Position numbers and translations under genes: made by a program. A stretch of DNA of 54,278 bases from Leptospiraceae bacterium (GTDB taxonomy: Bacteria; Spirochaetota; Leptospiria; Leptospirales; Leptospiraceae), in the NCBI GenBank assembly GCA_027485405.1, contig JAIXRB010000212.1, positions 1 through 54,278 of the forward strand. Reading direction: 5' to 3'. The notes under the pieces are model-generated. The model saw only the letters and a list, made by a program, of their open reading frames with translations, had not been told where the DNA came from and made no database searches. This document shows, piece after piece, positions 39,718 to 48,276 of this stretch (the first letter of the stretch is position 1; each line of letters begins with the position of its first letter).

Positions 39718-42208
39718 CTTTTGTTGGCAAACTATGGTCATCCGTACAAATTCCATCAGGCGGATGTTCACTTAGGAATAACTCAGTTGTCGTTTTTGTA
39801 CAGCTTTTTCCAGCTTCTTTGCCTGAAATTGCACAAATCAAATAGGGCTTCGCTACAATTGGGCTGGGAAACGCAGGATTTGGCAAGAGTTGGTTTTTAT
39901 CAATAAATGAAGCTACTTCACCCCATAGCGGTGCAGAAACTGCTCCCCCGAGTCCGCTGGAACCAAGTCCAAAACTGGGATTGTCATAGCCTACCCAAAC
40001 TGCCATAGAAAGATCAGGTCTTGCTCCCACAAACCAGGCATCCTTATAATCGTTTGTAGTTCCTGTTTTGCCAGCTACTTCGCCTTGGTAGTTTCCGTTT
40101 CTGACACCACTTGCCCTTCCGCTGTCCTTTAGCAAGGATTGCATGACTTCGGCGGTGTCAGGACGAATCGCCTGCCTTTCGGGCGGAACCATCAATCGAA
40201 ATTCGTCGATTTCATCGCCTGCTTTGTAGATTTCTTCGCCTCTGGCGTTTAAGATGCGTTTTACTAGGTAAGGTCTTTTGATAGTCCCTTGGTTTACAAA
40301 AGCAGTGAATGCCGATGCCATCTCTAAGGGTGAGATTTCCAAAGAACCCAAAGCGACAGAAAGATCGTTTCGCAATCGGGCTTTCTTTTCTTTTTCCATG
40401 GGAAAGAAGAATCGAGAAAAATATCGATCGATTCCGCTCACACCGAGCCTCTCAGCTACTTGCACAGCCGCTGTATTCTTAGATTTAATCAAAGCTGTGC
40501 GAAGTGAAATTTCTCCATCATAGTTTCCACCTAAATTGTCGGGCGACCATTCTTTGCCACCGCCCCCTTTGTAATAAAGAGGAGCGTCCAGAATTCGAGT
40601 ACCAGTCGTTACACTACCGGCATCGATAGCAGAGGCATAGAGGACTGCTTTTATGGAAGACCCTGTCTGCCTTCTCATTTGCAATGCACGGTTGAACTGG
40701 TTCTTTGCTGAAAATTCTTCTCCGCCGTGTAAAAAGAGTATCTCTCCGGACTCAGGGGAGATTCCAACTATGGCGGCTTGAGCTCGGCTTTCTATGCCTG
40801 AGTCTTCAAAATCTATGTCCGAGAGTAGATCATTTAATATTTCAATGTCCTGCATGGCAGACAAGATCGCTTTTCCTTCCGCAGAACTACTGTTTTTTTG
40901 AACTCTCTTTTTGCCTATTTTCCCATTTGCAATCGACTTAGAAATATAATCGCGAACCAGCTTTGAGATGGATTCTTGGATTCCCTTATCTAAACTTGTT
41001 TCAACTGTGTAGCCGCCGCTTTCATAGATGTTCTTGTCTGAGAAAAGATTTCCAAGGAGTGTTCGCACATGCTCCGTTACATATGGCGCAATGTCCTGCC
41101 TAGAACCAAAAACAGTTTCGGTAGGAGATCTAGTAGAAAATTGAAAGAACATTTCCCGGAATTTTGCCCGATTGAGCCCAGGATAGACCCCTCGGTTTTT
41201 GAAAGACAAAAGAATAGCTTCTACGCGACCAAGAGACTCTTCTGGGTTCTTCAATGGGGAATATTTATTTGGTGCGGATGGTAGAGAAGCTAATAATACC
41301 ATTTCTTCTCGAGTCAATTCCTGCGGATTCTTTTTGAAGTAGAATTTGATCCCTTCTCCAAAGCCAAAAGCTCCGTGACCTAGGTAAACCTGGTTCATAT
41401 AAAGCTCTAGAATCTCTTCCTTGCTTAGCTCTGTTTCCAGGGCAAAAGCCAATTGTGCTTCTTTGATTTTTCGCGTTATACTCTTTTTACGATCATCCAA
41501 GATAATTCTAGCTAACTGCTGAGTGAGCGTACTTGCCCCTTGTTTGTAACTCATGGTAGTCACATTCTTCACGACTGCTCGGAAAATGGAGGATACATCT
41601 ATCCCAGGATGAGAAAAGAATTTTCTGTCTTCTATATTGAGTAATATAGAGATTAGGTCTTCCGGATAATCTTCCAGTTTTAAAGTTGATGTTCTCTTTT
41701 GGAAGATTTCAGAAACAACAGCACCATTTCGATCTAAGATCTTTGTCGGAACATTTTTTTGGATTTGAACTAAATACTCAGGTAATTCCCGTTTGGTTTG
41801 AATGACTCCTGAGACAAAGTAAGCAAAAGATAGGATCAAAAGGAAAAAGAAAAGGGAAAATGTGACAAAGAACACACCCCATCCCCTTGGCTTTTGCATT
41901 TGCTTTGGTTTTTTGTTGGGCAGTCTTCGGCGGTCTAGAGAATTAGTTTTAGGTAGCGAAGAAACCACTAATGGACGTTTCGTTTCTTCTTGGTAAATCA
42001 GTTTTCTTTGGATCAAAGGCGGGATAGGTTTTTGGTCTTCTTCAACCTGGAACTGAAAATTTTGAAAAACCAAAACTACTTTAGAAGTACAATGAGCGCA
42101 TGTTAGAAAAAACCTCCCTTTTTCTGGCAAGGGCAAAGGTAACCTAGATGCCTTTTGGCATTTCGGGCATAAAAACTTAGGAGCTGGTAGCGTCATTGTT
42201 TCGGGCAT
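39686..42208 (-). CDS. bifunctional class A penicillin-binding protein with N-terminal zinc ribbon
   Basis: 840 residues. Order: cytoplasmic MJ0042-like zinc ribbon (CPKC at 14-17, CAHC at 37-40), basic linker, membrane helix (about 108-133), glycosyltransferase-51 domain (about 150-330; EDRKFFSHPGID with catalytic Glu), transpeptidase domain (about 480-770; SSIK nucleophile motif, SKN, KTGTTND) and a Cys-containing tail. It polymerises and cross-links peptidoglycan at the inner membrane. The zinc ribbon is not a standard PBP1 part. Neither candidate start (42208 or 42196) has a strong ribosome-binding site. Confidence 0.94.
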   Translation of the reverse strand: MPETMTLPAPKFLCPKCQKASRLPLPLPEKGRFFLTCAHCTSKVVLVFQNFQFQVEEDQKPIPPLIQRKLIYQEETKRPLVVSSLPKTNSLDRRRLPNKKPKQMQKPRGWGVFFVTFSLFFFLLILSFAYFVSGVIQTKRELPEYLVQIQKNVPTKILDRNGAVVSEIFQKRTSTLKLEDYPEDLISILLNIEDRKFFSHPGIDVSSIFRAVVKNVTTMSYKQGASTLTQQLARIILDDRKKSITRKIKEAQLAFALETELSKEEILELYMNQVYLGHGAFGFGEGIKFYFKKNPQELTREEMVLLASLPSAPNKYSPLKNPEESLGRVEAILLSFKNRGVYPGLNRAKFREMFFQFSTRSPTETVFGSRQDIAPYVTEHVRTLLGNLFSDKNIYESGGYTVETSLDKGIQESISKLVRDYISKSIANGKIGKKRVQKNSSSAEGKAILSAMQDIEILNDLLSDIDFEDSGIESRAQAAIVGISPESGEILFLHGGEEFSAKNQFNRALQMRRQTGSSIKAVLYASAIDAGSVTTGTRILDAPLYYKGGGGKEWSPDNLGGNYDGEISLRTALIKSKNTAAVQVAERLGVSGIDRYFSRFFFPMEKEKKARLRNDLSVALGSLEISPLEMASAFTAFVNQGTIKRPYLVKRILNARGEEIYKAGDEIDEFRLMVPPERQAIRPDTAEVMQSLLKDSGRASGVRNGNYQGEVAGKTGTTNDYKDAWFVGARPDLSMAVWVGYDNPSFGLGSSGLGGAVSAPLWGEVASFIDKNQLLPNPAFPSPIVAKPYLICAISGKEAGKSCTKTTTELFLSEHPPDGICTDDHSLPTKDDKDWIKQMF

Positions 42209-42225
42209 GCTAAGGGTTACTTAGC

Positions 42226-43104
42226 TTATCGGCTAGATGTCGAAATTACAAAATCAGCAATTGCAGGGGTTTCTGTTGCGGGAGGAATCGTTCCCGAAAA
42301 AGCAGAGATCACTAGGACTTTATGGCCCATCTTTCGCAAACGGTGCACCAATCCCCCACCGAAATCACTGTGAAACCGACCATTTACTTGAAAAACTTTG
42401 CGACCAGATCGAAAGATCTCGCGAGAGATGGATTCAGCCATTGTTTGGTCCCAAAGAAACTGTGCCAGGAGCATGTTCTCTGATCCCGACCCATGGGCGG
42501 CATTCGCAAACATAGACCGAAGCCTGTCCTGGTAATTGGGTTCCACGTTTTGGGACAGAGTGTAGGCTTCTGGAATCCATTTCATAACGGCATCGTTAAA
42601 GTCCATATAGGACATCATTCCCTTTCTGGAAATGGCATTCACATAACGACGAGGCGCGTTGGCACAAACCACAGGTGAGTAACTTTCTTTGGCAATTCGA
42701 ACCATAGGAAGATAATCTTCAGCAAAGTTTTTCCAGTGCACTGTGCTGGATAAGAACTGTTTTTCTGGGATTTTTCCGGAAAGAAACTCTTCGGTAAGCG
42801 GGCATTGGTCTCGTTCGAGCATTTCCAAACTCAAACTCATGGGATAGGTTTCTGTTAAAATTCGGAATACTTGGAGTTGCTTTTGGTGTCCGTCGGAATC
42901 ATCATGCTCTTCGCCCCAAACAATGATTTCATAGGATTCCACTGTTTGTAAAAAAATGTCAACTGATTCGAATTTTCCTTCGCTTACGTTCCAAAACTTC
43001 CACCCAAGATTTTGTTCAGCAGTCATTTCACGTTGGGTGAATGAAAGAAAGCCAAGAATAGCAAAGGACAAGAACATCCAAGACTTTGCATTCTTTCTAA
43101 ACAT
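42226..43104 (-). CDS. ChaN/haem-binding-uptake family exported protein
   Basis: 292 residues with a hydrophobic N-terminal segment (8-25). The Cofac_haem_bdg (ChaN-like) domain fills about 40-285, recognised from IVWGEEHDDSDGHQKQL, MSLSLEMLERDQ and VVCANAPRRYV. Campylobacter ChaN binds haem at the outer membrane, while other members act in metal or cofactor uptake. Four bases from gpx and 17 from the PBP gene, in one run. Confidence 0.87.
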   Translation of the reverse strand: MFRKNAKSWMFLSFAILGFLSFTQREMTAEQNLGWKFWNVSEGKFESVDIFLQTVESYEIIVWGEEHDDSDGHQKQLQVFRILTETYPMSLSLEMLERDQCPLTEEFLSGKIPEKQFLSSTVHWKNFAEDYLPMVRIAKESYSPVVCANAPRRYVNAISRKGMMSYMDFNDAVMKWIPEAYTLSQNVEPNYQDRLRSMFANAAHGSGSENMLLAQFLWDQTMAESISREIFRSGRKVFQVNGRFHSDFGGGLVHRLRKMGHKVLVISAFSGTIPPATETPAIADFVISTSSR

Positions 43105-43108
43105 AATT

Positions 43109-43663
43109 TTAAAGCAAACTTTCGATCTTTTGCTTGAGATCTTTGCTGTCTGGCTTAGTTCCCGAAGAAAACCGAGCCTTCACAGTTCCTTGTTTATCGA
43201 CCAAGAATTTCTCAAAGTTCCATTGAATCTCTCCTTTTTCAGGAGCATTTTCAGTGAGATACTGATAAACAGCGTTTTTATCTCTCCCGAGTACGGAAGA
43301 TTTTGCCATCAAATCAAAGCTAACTCCATAGTTCATTTTGCAAAAACTGACTATTTCTTCGTTAGTCCCTGGTTCTTGGGAGCCAAAGTCATTTGCCGGG
43401 AAACCGATGATCATAAAACCTTTGTTTTGGTATTCTTTAAAAATCTTTTCGAGCCCTTCATACTGTGAGGTATAACCACAGCGGGATGCCACATTTACAA
43501 AAAGCAAAGTCTTTCCTTTGTACTGAGAGAGTGAGATTTCCTCTCCTTTTATGTTTTTTACTTTTAGGTCATAAAGAGACATTTTTTTTCCTCCAGCGAA
43601 AAGTGGTCCCAGGAACAGAAATCCTAGAACTAGAAGCAGAGATTTTTCTAAAAGAGCCATCAT
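43109..43663 (-). CDS. exported glutathione peroxidase (Cys type)
   Basis: 184 residues from ATG 43663; the longer frame begins with TTG and lacks a better site. Signal sequence at 8-24, then the GPx fold. Peroxidatic Cys62 lies in VASRCGYTSQY (Cys, not Sec), with the Gln of GSQEPG and the Trp-Asn of IQWNF completing the tetrad. The usual FPCNQFG is FPANDFG here, so the common resolving Cys position is lost. Probably reduces peroxides in the periplasm using a thioredoxin-like donor. First gene of the minus run down to 37158. Confidence 0.9.
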   Translation of the reverse strand: MMALLEKSLLLVLGFLFLGPLFAGGKKMSLYDLKVKNIKGEEISLSQYKGKTLLFVNVASRCGYTSQYEGLEKIFKEYQNKGFMIIGFPANDFGSQEPGTNEEIVSFCKMNYGVSFDLMAKSSVLGRDKNAVYQYLTENAPEKGEIQWNFEKFLVDKQGTVKARFSSGTKPDSKDLKQKIESLL

Positions 43664-43760
43664 CTTGATTCTTAGACGAGAGAAACCCAAACTCGCATTC
43701 TAATTGTTCCAAAAGAAAAGAAATGTTTTCAATCGAGATGGCTTTCGAAACCGTGAAGCT

Positions 43761-44597
43761 GTGATCTTGGTATTCGCCCTACTTGCAGAAGCAAAACCCT
43801 TTCTGCGGAGATTGTCCGCTAAAGGCATCCATTCCCAGGGCAACCAACGAATTTTTGAATTTTCGGGTGGATTCGTTTTGGTAACAGGAGTTGGCAAGAT
43901 AGCTTCAGCGATTGGTGTGACGGCTTTTTCAGCAAAGCTCGCCCTTGAAAAACGCCAAACAAGTCGCATTTGGAATCTGGGTTCCTCGGGTGCCTTTGAT
44001 CGAAATCGAGAGATGGGAAGGTTTCATTGGATTCATAAAGTGACAGACCAAGGCTCGGGACAAGAAGAGTTCCCATCATTCCTTGAGAAAATACAACCTG
44101 ATATGGAAACCAGTCTTTTGACTTTGGACTCCCCTTTGTATTCCGCGACTTCTTCTTTAGCGAGCATTGCTCAATTGGTAGACATGGAAGGATTCGGTTT
44201 TTTTAAAGCGGCAAATCTCTACTTTCCGACAGAAAACATTCGAATTGGGAAATGGGTTTCCGACTATCTCGAACCCTGTTCGGCGGAACATTTGACAAAC
44301 TTAGCCGAACTGCACGCGGATTCTCTGTTAGAACAAATTTCTGTCCCCTTGCCATACCTATCCGAAACTGAAGATTTAAACGTTCTTCTTGGGGAACAGG
44401 AAAAGTTAGCTGAAGAGCTAGGCTATACAACCTCCATGATTTGGGAAGTGAAACACTATGTTCGTTTTTATCTCAATGCCAAAAACAATGCCTTGTTCCC
44501 AAACAATAAAAATTTCCCTCCATTGCCAAACAGAGTAAAAGATAAACTGGAAAGAAAAAAGTTACATGAAGCTTGGAAGGCAGAACTTGTTCTTTAA
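43761..44597 (+). CDS. nucleoside phosphorylase / nucleosidase-like protein
   Basis: 278 residues from a GTG at 43761 that starts directly with the expected first strand (ILVFALLAEAKPF); a TTG at 43704 would add 19 residues. The fold of MTA/SAH nucleosidase and purine phosphorylases shows in LVTGVGKIASAIG, RIWNLGSSGAFD and the acidic VDMEGFGFFKAA, which corresponds to the substrate-binding M-E-G site. The C-terminal third is helical and unusual. Product would be free base from a nucleoside; substrate unknown. It overlaps the SPL-like gene by 32 bases, so the two are translationally linked. Confidence 0.82.
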   Translation: MILVFALLAEAKPFLRRLSAKGIHSQGNQRIFEFSGGFVLVTGVGKIASAIGVTAFSAKLALEKRQTSRIWNLGSSGAFDRNREMGRFHWIHKVTDQGSGQEEFPSFLEKIQPDMETSLLTLDSPLYSATSSLASIAQLVDMEGFGFFKAANLYFPTENIRIGKWVSDYLEPCSAEHLTNLAELHADSLLEQISVPLPYLSETEDLNVLLGEQEKLAEELGYTTSMIWEVKHYVRFYLNAKNNALFPNNKNFPPLPNRVKDKLERKKLHEAWKAELVL

Positions 44598-45582
44598 ATC
44601 TTTTTCTCATATCTATGTCGAAGAAAGAATTTTAGAGCATCCAAACACTGTTCGAATCTTAGAAAAGTTTCCGAATGCCATTCAGATCAAAACCAAACAC
44701 TACAAAAATGTGTTCAATGCGAAATCCCAAGACTTTCGAAGTCAAAAGAATTCGACAAAGTTAATTTTAGCAAAAAAAGAAGACCAATTTCTATATCCAG
44801 GCAGTGGGTTCTCTCCTTCTTTCGGTGCTGAAAACTTTTACTACAACACCTTGGCTCTCAATTGCATTTATGATTGCGAATATTGTTATCTGCAAGGAAT
44901 GTATTCCTCGGCTAACTTAGTTGTTTTCGTCAATACGGAAGATTTTTTTACAGCCACAAAAGCTTTTCTAGAAAAACACAAATCGTTGTACTTATGCATT
45001 TCCTATGAAACGGATCTTTTGGCATTAGAATCCATTTTGGGCTATTGTAAAGAATGGATCGAATTTGGGGGAAGAAACGAAAACCTAACGCTAGAATTGA
45101 GAACAAAATCAACTTCCTTTTCTCAAATATCTCATTTAAAACCGAACTCCAACACAATCCTCGCTTGGAGCCTAAATCCCATGCCTATCTGGAAAGAATG
45201 GGAGAAAAAGACTCCCTCCCCTCTTGCCCGAATGAAGTCTATGACAGAAGCTATCGAAAAAGGATGGCGCGTTAGGTTATGCTTGGATCCTCTGCTTTTT
45301 TTACCTGAATGGAAAGAAGTCTACTCCGAGTTTATTCAAACCTTAAAAGCTGAGGTTCCCTTAGATAAAATTCCAGAAATCTGCTTAGGTGTTTTTCGAA
45401 TCAATGCAGACTTTCTACAAAAAATGCGTTCTGAAAATGAAAACTCTGCTTTGCTTTGGTATCCTTACAATATCTCCAATCGAGTTGCAAGTTACGGTGA
45501 CAAACATGAACAAACTATGAAAGAGTTTGTGGCAGACCTACTTCTCGAATCTGGTTATCTGAACAAAATTGTTTTTTGCTGA
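44566..45582 (+). CDS. spore-photoproduct-lyase-family radical SAM protein
   Basis: 338 residues. The radical SAM cluster motif is C100-x3-C104-x2-C107 in NCIYDCEYCYLQG. The start FSHIYVEERILEHPNT and the block GFSPSFGAENFYYNTLALNC are typical of the SPL (SplB-like) family. The chain ends in a Cys. SPL itself repairs the spore photoproduct, a thymine dimer, using SAM and a 4Fe-4S cluster, but this organism type makes no spores. The family also occurs outside spore formers with unknown reactions, often near a phosphorylase-like gene. A DNA or nucleotide repair role is plausible, not shown. Confidence 0.88.
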   Translation: MKLGRQNLFFKSFSHIYVEERILEHPNTVRILEKFPNAIQIKTKHYKNVFNAKSQDFRSQKNSTKLILAKKEDQFLYPGSGFSPSFGAENFYYNTLALNCIYDCEYCYLQGMYSSANLVVFVNTEDFFTATKAFLEKHKSLYLCISYETDLLALESILGYCKEWIEFGGRNENLTLELRTKSTSFSQISHLKPNSNTILAWSLNPMPIWKEWEKKTPSPLARMKSMTEAIEKGWRVRLCLDPLLFLPEWKEVYSEFIQTLKAEVPLDKIPEICLGVFRINADFLQKMRSENENSALLWYPYNISNRVASYGDKHEQTMKEFVADLLLESGYLNKIVFC

Positions 45583-45613
45583 GAACATAGAACTGCAAAC
45601 TGGGGTAACAGGA

Positions 45614-45643
45614 TTGACTTTACAGACAATCAGCCTGTAGTTT
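45614..45643 (+). promoter_or_regulatory. possible promoter for the hydrolase pair
   Basis: TTGACT (45614-45619), 18 bases, then TAGTTT (45638-45643), about 20 bases ahead of the ATG at 45665. The -10 is a weak match. Confidence 0.3.
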
Positions 45644-45664
45644 TCTAGTGAACGGAGTTCTTTT

Positions 45665-46708
45665 ATGATCTTTTTGAAACACTTATCTACTCTTGCCTCA
45701 TTACTCGCCTTCGTTTCCTTGATCCATTGTCAGAAAAAGGAAGAGCAAAGCCTTGGCGATTTGCTTTTGAACATATCAGCATTGGGTTTTCTCAGCACAG
45801 CAAACAAGTGTACGATCAGCTCCGCCGACAACACTAATTTTTTTGTTTCGGGAACAACACCAACAGGCGGGAGCTCAATAGTAGATCGACTCGATGCAAA
45901 ACTTCCCGAAGCTGGAACTGTGGAAGTGTATTACCCAAGGGGGACTAGCACCAATCTGCCTGTGGTTGTCCTCTTCCAAGGTGGAAACGTCCATTCATCC
46001 TTTTATTCTCGATATGCGGCAAGATTTGCTTCTGACGGTTATGTAGTTTATGTGGCAAACAGATGCACTACTTTTTTCACTCAGTTTTTCCTAAAAGTCT
46101 CCTCGGCTTTGTCTAACGAAGTATATGCATTTTCCCGCACTCAGAACGGAACTGCCTCTTCACCCCTAGCTGGGAGAATCAATTCCGAACTCATAGGAAC
46201 CATTGGACACTCCTTAGGTGGAGTTACTTCACTGTATGCAAACAATGGCATCTGCCAGTTTCCTTTTTGCGATCCAGGCTCGGCTTTTCTCTCCCAAGTC
46301 AAGGTAGCTGTGCTCTATGGAGCAGGTCTCACCAATCAATTGGATCCAAACCGCATTCGAGTGGACTCCAATGGCAAAGCGATCCCTGTCGGCTTTATCC
46401 AGGGAAGTTTAGATGGTGCTTTTCCGCCCCGCGATGGCCAGTCTAGCTACGACAACTATAAATCTCCAAAATTCCTATTGAGCCTCGACGGCGCCAATCA
46501 CTACAGTTTAACGGACGTGTCCGCACCGACTGGGGCAAATCTCGAGAGAACAGCAAGCACTTTGACCCAAGAACAAGGAATTGATAGAGTAAGTTCGGCA
46601 ACTCTACTTCTCTTGAATGCGTATTTAAAAAATTCGACCGCTGATTTAAATCGACTCCAAAACAACACTAGTGCAATCACGGGATTAACAATTGTTTCTT
46701 CACTTTGA
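45665..46708 (+). CDS. alpha/beta-hydrolase lipoprotein
   Basis: 347 residues. Lipoprotein signal with Cys22 (SLIHC). The hydrolase fold covers about 85-320: an oxyanion region VVVLFQGGNVH, nucleophile elbow GHSLGG and a C-terminal His in DGANHYSL, with an Asp in GSLDGAFPP. It resembles dienelactone-hydrolase or polyester/chlorophyllase-type serine esterases. Outer-membrane or periplasmic attachment is expected. The following gene starts 17 bases before this one's stop, in another frame. Confidence 0.88.
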   Translation: MIFLKHLSTLASLLAFVSLIHCQKKEEQSLGDLLLNISALGFLSTANKCTISSADNTNFFVSGTTPTGGSSIVDRLDAKLPEAGTVEVYYPRGTSTNLPVVVLFQGGNVHSSFYSRYAARFASDGYVVYVANRCTTFFTQFFLKVSSALSNEVYAFSRTQNGTASSPLAGRINSELIGTIGHSLGGVTSLYANNGICQFPFCDPGSAFLSQVKVAVLYGAGLTNQLDPNRIRVDSNGKAIPVGFIQGSLDGAFPPRDGQSSYDNYKSPKFLLSLDGANHYSLTDVSAPTGANLERTASTLTQEQGIDRVSSATLLLLNAYLKNSTADLNRLQNNTSAITGLTIVSSL

Positions 46709-47525
46709 TTTCAAAGGGCTTAAACTTAGTTACTACGACTCAGGAAGAGAACCTAACAAACCAGTTTTATTGTTTGCCCATGCCAACGGATACGCGGCTG
46801 GGGTTTATTCCTATTACCACAAAGCCCTTGCAAACACCCATCGCATCCTAGCCCTCGACTTTTCAGGTCATGGAAAATCGGAATCTACTCTAAACTTTGA
46901 AAATTGGTTCTTCTTTCGAGACCAGCTCCTGGCATTGCTGGACCATGAAAAAGTGACAAGTTGTACTGGTATTGGCCACTCCTTGGGTGGAGCGAGCATT
47001 CTCCTAGCGGGAGAAAAAGAACCTGAGCGATTTGATCAAATCATTGCCCTTGACCCTACAATTTTAGGATTTGTGCCAGTTGTACTTTCCCACTTCTTAG
47101 ACAATCCTTTGGCAAAAGGAGCAAGAAACCGAAGACGCGAATTCTCCTCATTAAAGTTAGTCGAAAAAGCTTATAGAAAACTCCCCGTCTTTAAAAACTG
47201 GGACGAATCCATCTTTAGAGATTATTTGGAATTTTGCATACACCCTGCCGGAGATGGATGCAAGCTCGCCTGCGACCCTTTGCTCGAAGCTCAGATCTTT
47301 GCTAGAGCGGCATTTCGGGTCTACGTTCGACATTTTTTTAACAAAACAAAAAACCATGTAATCGTTCCCAAACCTTATAGCGTCTGTCCTCTGTTCTACG
47401 CAAAACTCCTCTCAAGAAATAGTGGGAGTTACCAAGTATGGGAAGGTTCGACGCATTTTTTCCCTTTTGAAGAACCTGCTCGAACTCTTTCTGCTATTCG
47501 ATCCATTATAGACTACAAACCTTAA
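46692..47525 (+). CDS. alpha/beta-hydrolase, cytoplasmic
   Basis: 277 residues from a TTG at 46692, overlapping the previous gene by 17 bases; GGGA lies just upstream. No signal peptide. Motifs: HANGYAAG (oxyanion), LDFSGHGKS, nucleophile elbow GIGHSLGGAS, acidic residue in ALDPTILG and the catalytic His near the end in GSTHFFPFEEP. Typical of esterases, epoxide hydrolases or lipases; substrate unknown. Translationally coupled to the lipoprotein hydrolase, which suggests sequential handling of an ester substrate. It ends 40 bases before the convergent GST stop. Confidence 0.87.
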   Translation: MFLHFDFKGLKLSYYDSGREPNKPVLLFAHANGYAAGVYSYYHKALANTHRILALDFSGHGKSESTLNFENWFFFRDQLLALLDHEKVTSCTGIGHSLGGASILLAGEKEPERFDQIIALDPTILGFVPVVLSHFLDNPLAKGARNRRREFSSLKLVEKAYRKLPVFKNWDESIFRDYLEFCIHPAGDGCKLACDPLLEAQIFARAAFRVYVRHFFNKTKNHVIVPKPYSVCPLFYAKLLSRNSGSYQVWEGSTHFFPFEEPARTLSAIRSIIDYKP

Positions 47526-47565
47526 GCCCTACTGCCGTTTTCTCGCGAGCTTGAATGCTCTCCTT

Positions 47566-48153
47566 TCATCGCTTAACTTCCGAATAGTCTCCCAATTGCA
47601 AAAAATCGTTGGCCCCATAGAAAATTTCAAGACAGAGCACCCAAGGAAATATGGACATATCAGCTATCGAGTACTCGTCACCTACCAAGAATAGTTTTCC
47701 TTTTAAGTGGGTATCCAAGACTTGGAGTAGCCTTTTCGTCTCCGTCTTGTAACGATCTAAAGGATAAGGGTGGTCGCACTTTTCTTTAGCAAACTTAAAA
47801 AAGTGACCAAACTGGCCAAACATGGGACCGATTCCCCCCACTTGGAAAAACAACCATTGGATGGTTTGAAATTTCAAGATTGGATCTTTTGATAGAAACT
47901 TTCCAGACTTCTCAGCTAAGTAGAGTAAGATTGCCCCTGATTCAAAAATGGCTTGGCTCTTCCCTTCGCCGTCTAGATCGACGATAGCTGGAATCTTTGA
48001 ATTGGGATTGATCTTTTTAAAATCTTCAGTGAATTGATCACCCTTCATAATGTCGATTGTATGAGCTTCGTAAGGTAGCCCCATTTCTTCTAAAGCGAGA
48101 CCAATCTTTTGACCGTTGGGGGTAGCGAGCGAATACAATTGAATCTTGTTCAT
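47566..48153 (-). CDS. glutathione S-transferase (YfcG/YghU-like), probably cut short by a nonsense codon
   Basis: 195 residues from ATG 48153 (GGAGG five bases upstream). Thioredoxin-like N-terminal domain (1-85; LYSLATPNGQKIGLAL, NPNSKIPAI, FESGAILLYLAEK) and helical C-terminal domain (90-195). The frame stops at a TGA (47566-47568) exactly where relatives have Trp in VKRW. Beyond it the same frame reads a family-like helix KESIQAR...AVGLKV for 19 codons to a TAA at 47506-47508. So the last helix is probably lost unless the TGA is read through or is a sequence error. The enzyme core remains, so activity is possible. Confidence 0.87.
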   Translation of the reverse strand: MNKIQLYSLATPNGQKIGLALEEMGLPYEAHTIDIMKGDQFTEDFKKINPNSKIPAIVDLDGEGKSQAIFESGAILLYLAEKSGKFLSKDPILKFQTIQWLFFQVGGIGPMFGQFGHFFKFAKEKCDHPYPLDRYKTETKRLLQVLDTHLKGKLFLVGDEYSIADMSIFPWVLCLEIFYGANDFLQLGDYSEVKR

Positions 48154-48276
48154 CAAAGCCTCCATGAGCTTAACTACTTTTTCCCCTTTGTCTTTCTAAG
48201 CAAGACTCTATTTAAATGATTCGAATTACTTCGGAACATACAATGCCGATGCCTGCAATTTAGCGCGACAGTTAGG

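Noticed and set aside
42956..43468. 170-codon plus-strand frame
   Set aside because: Shadow of the ChaN-like and glutathione peroxidase genes; no recognisable sequence.
44566..45582. evidence of sporulation from the SPL-like gene
   Set aside because: No other sporulation gene is present and SPL-family proteins occur in non-spore formers.
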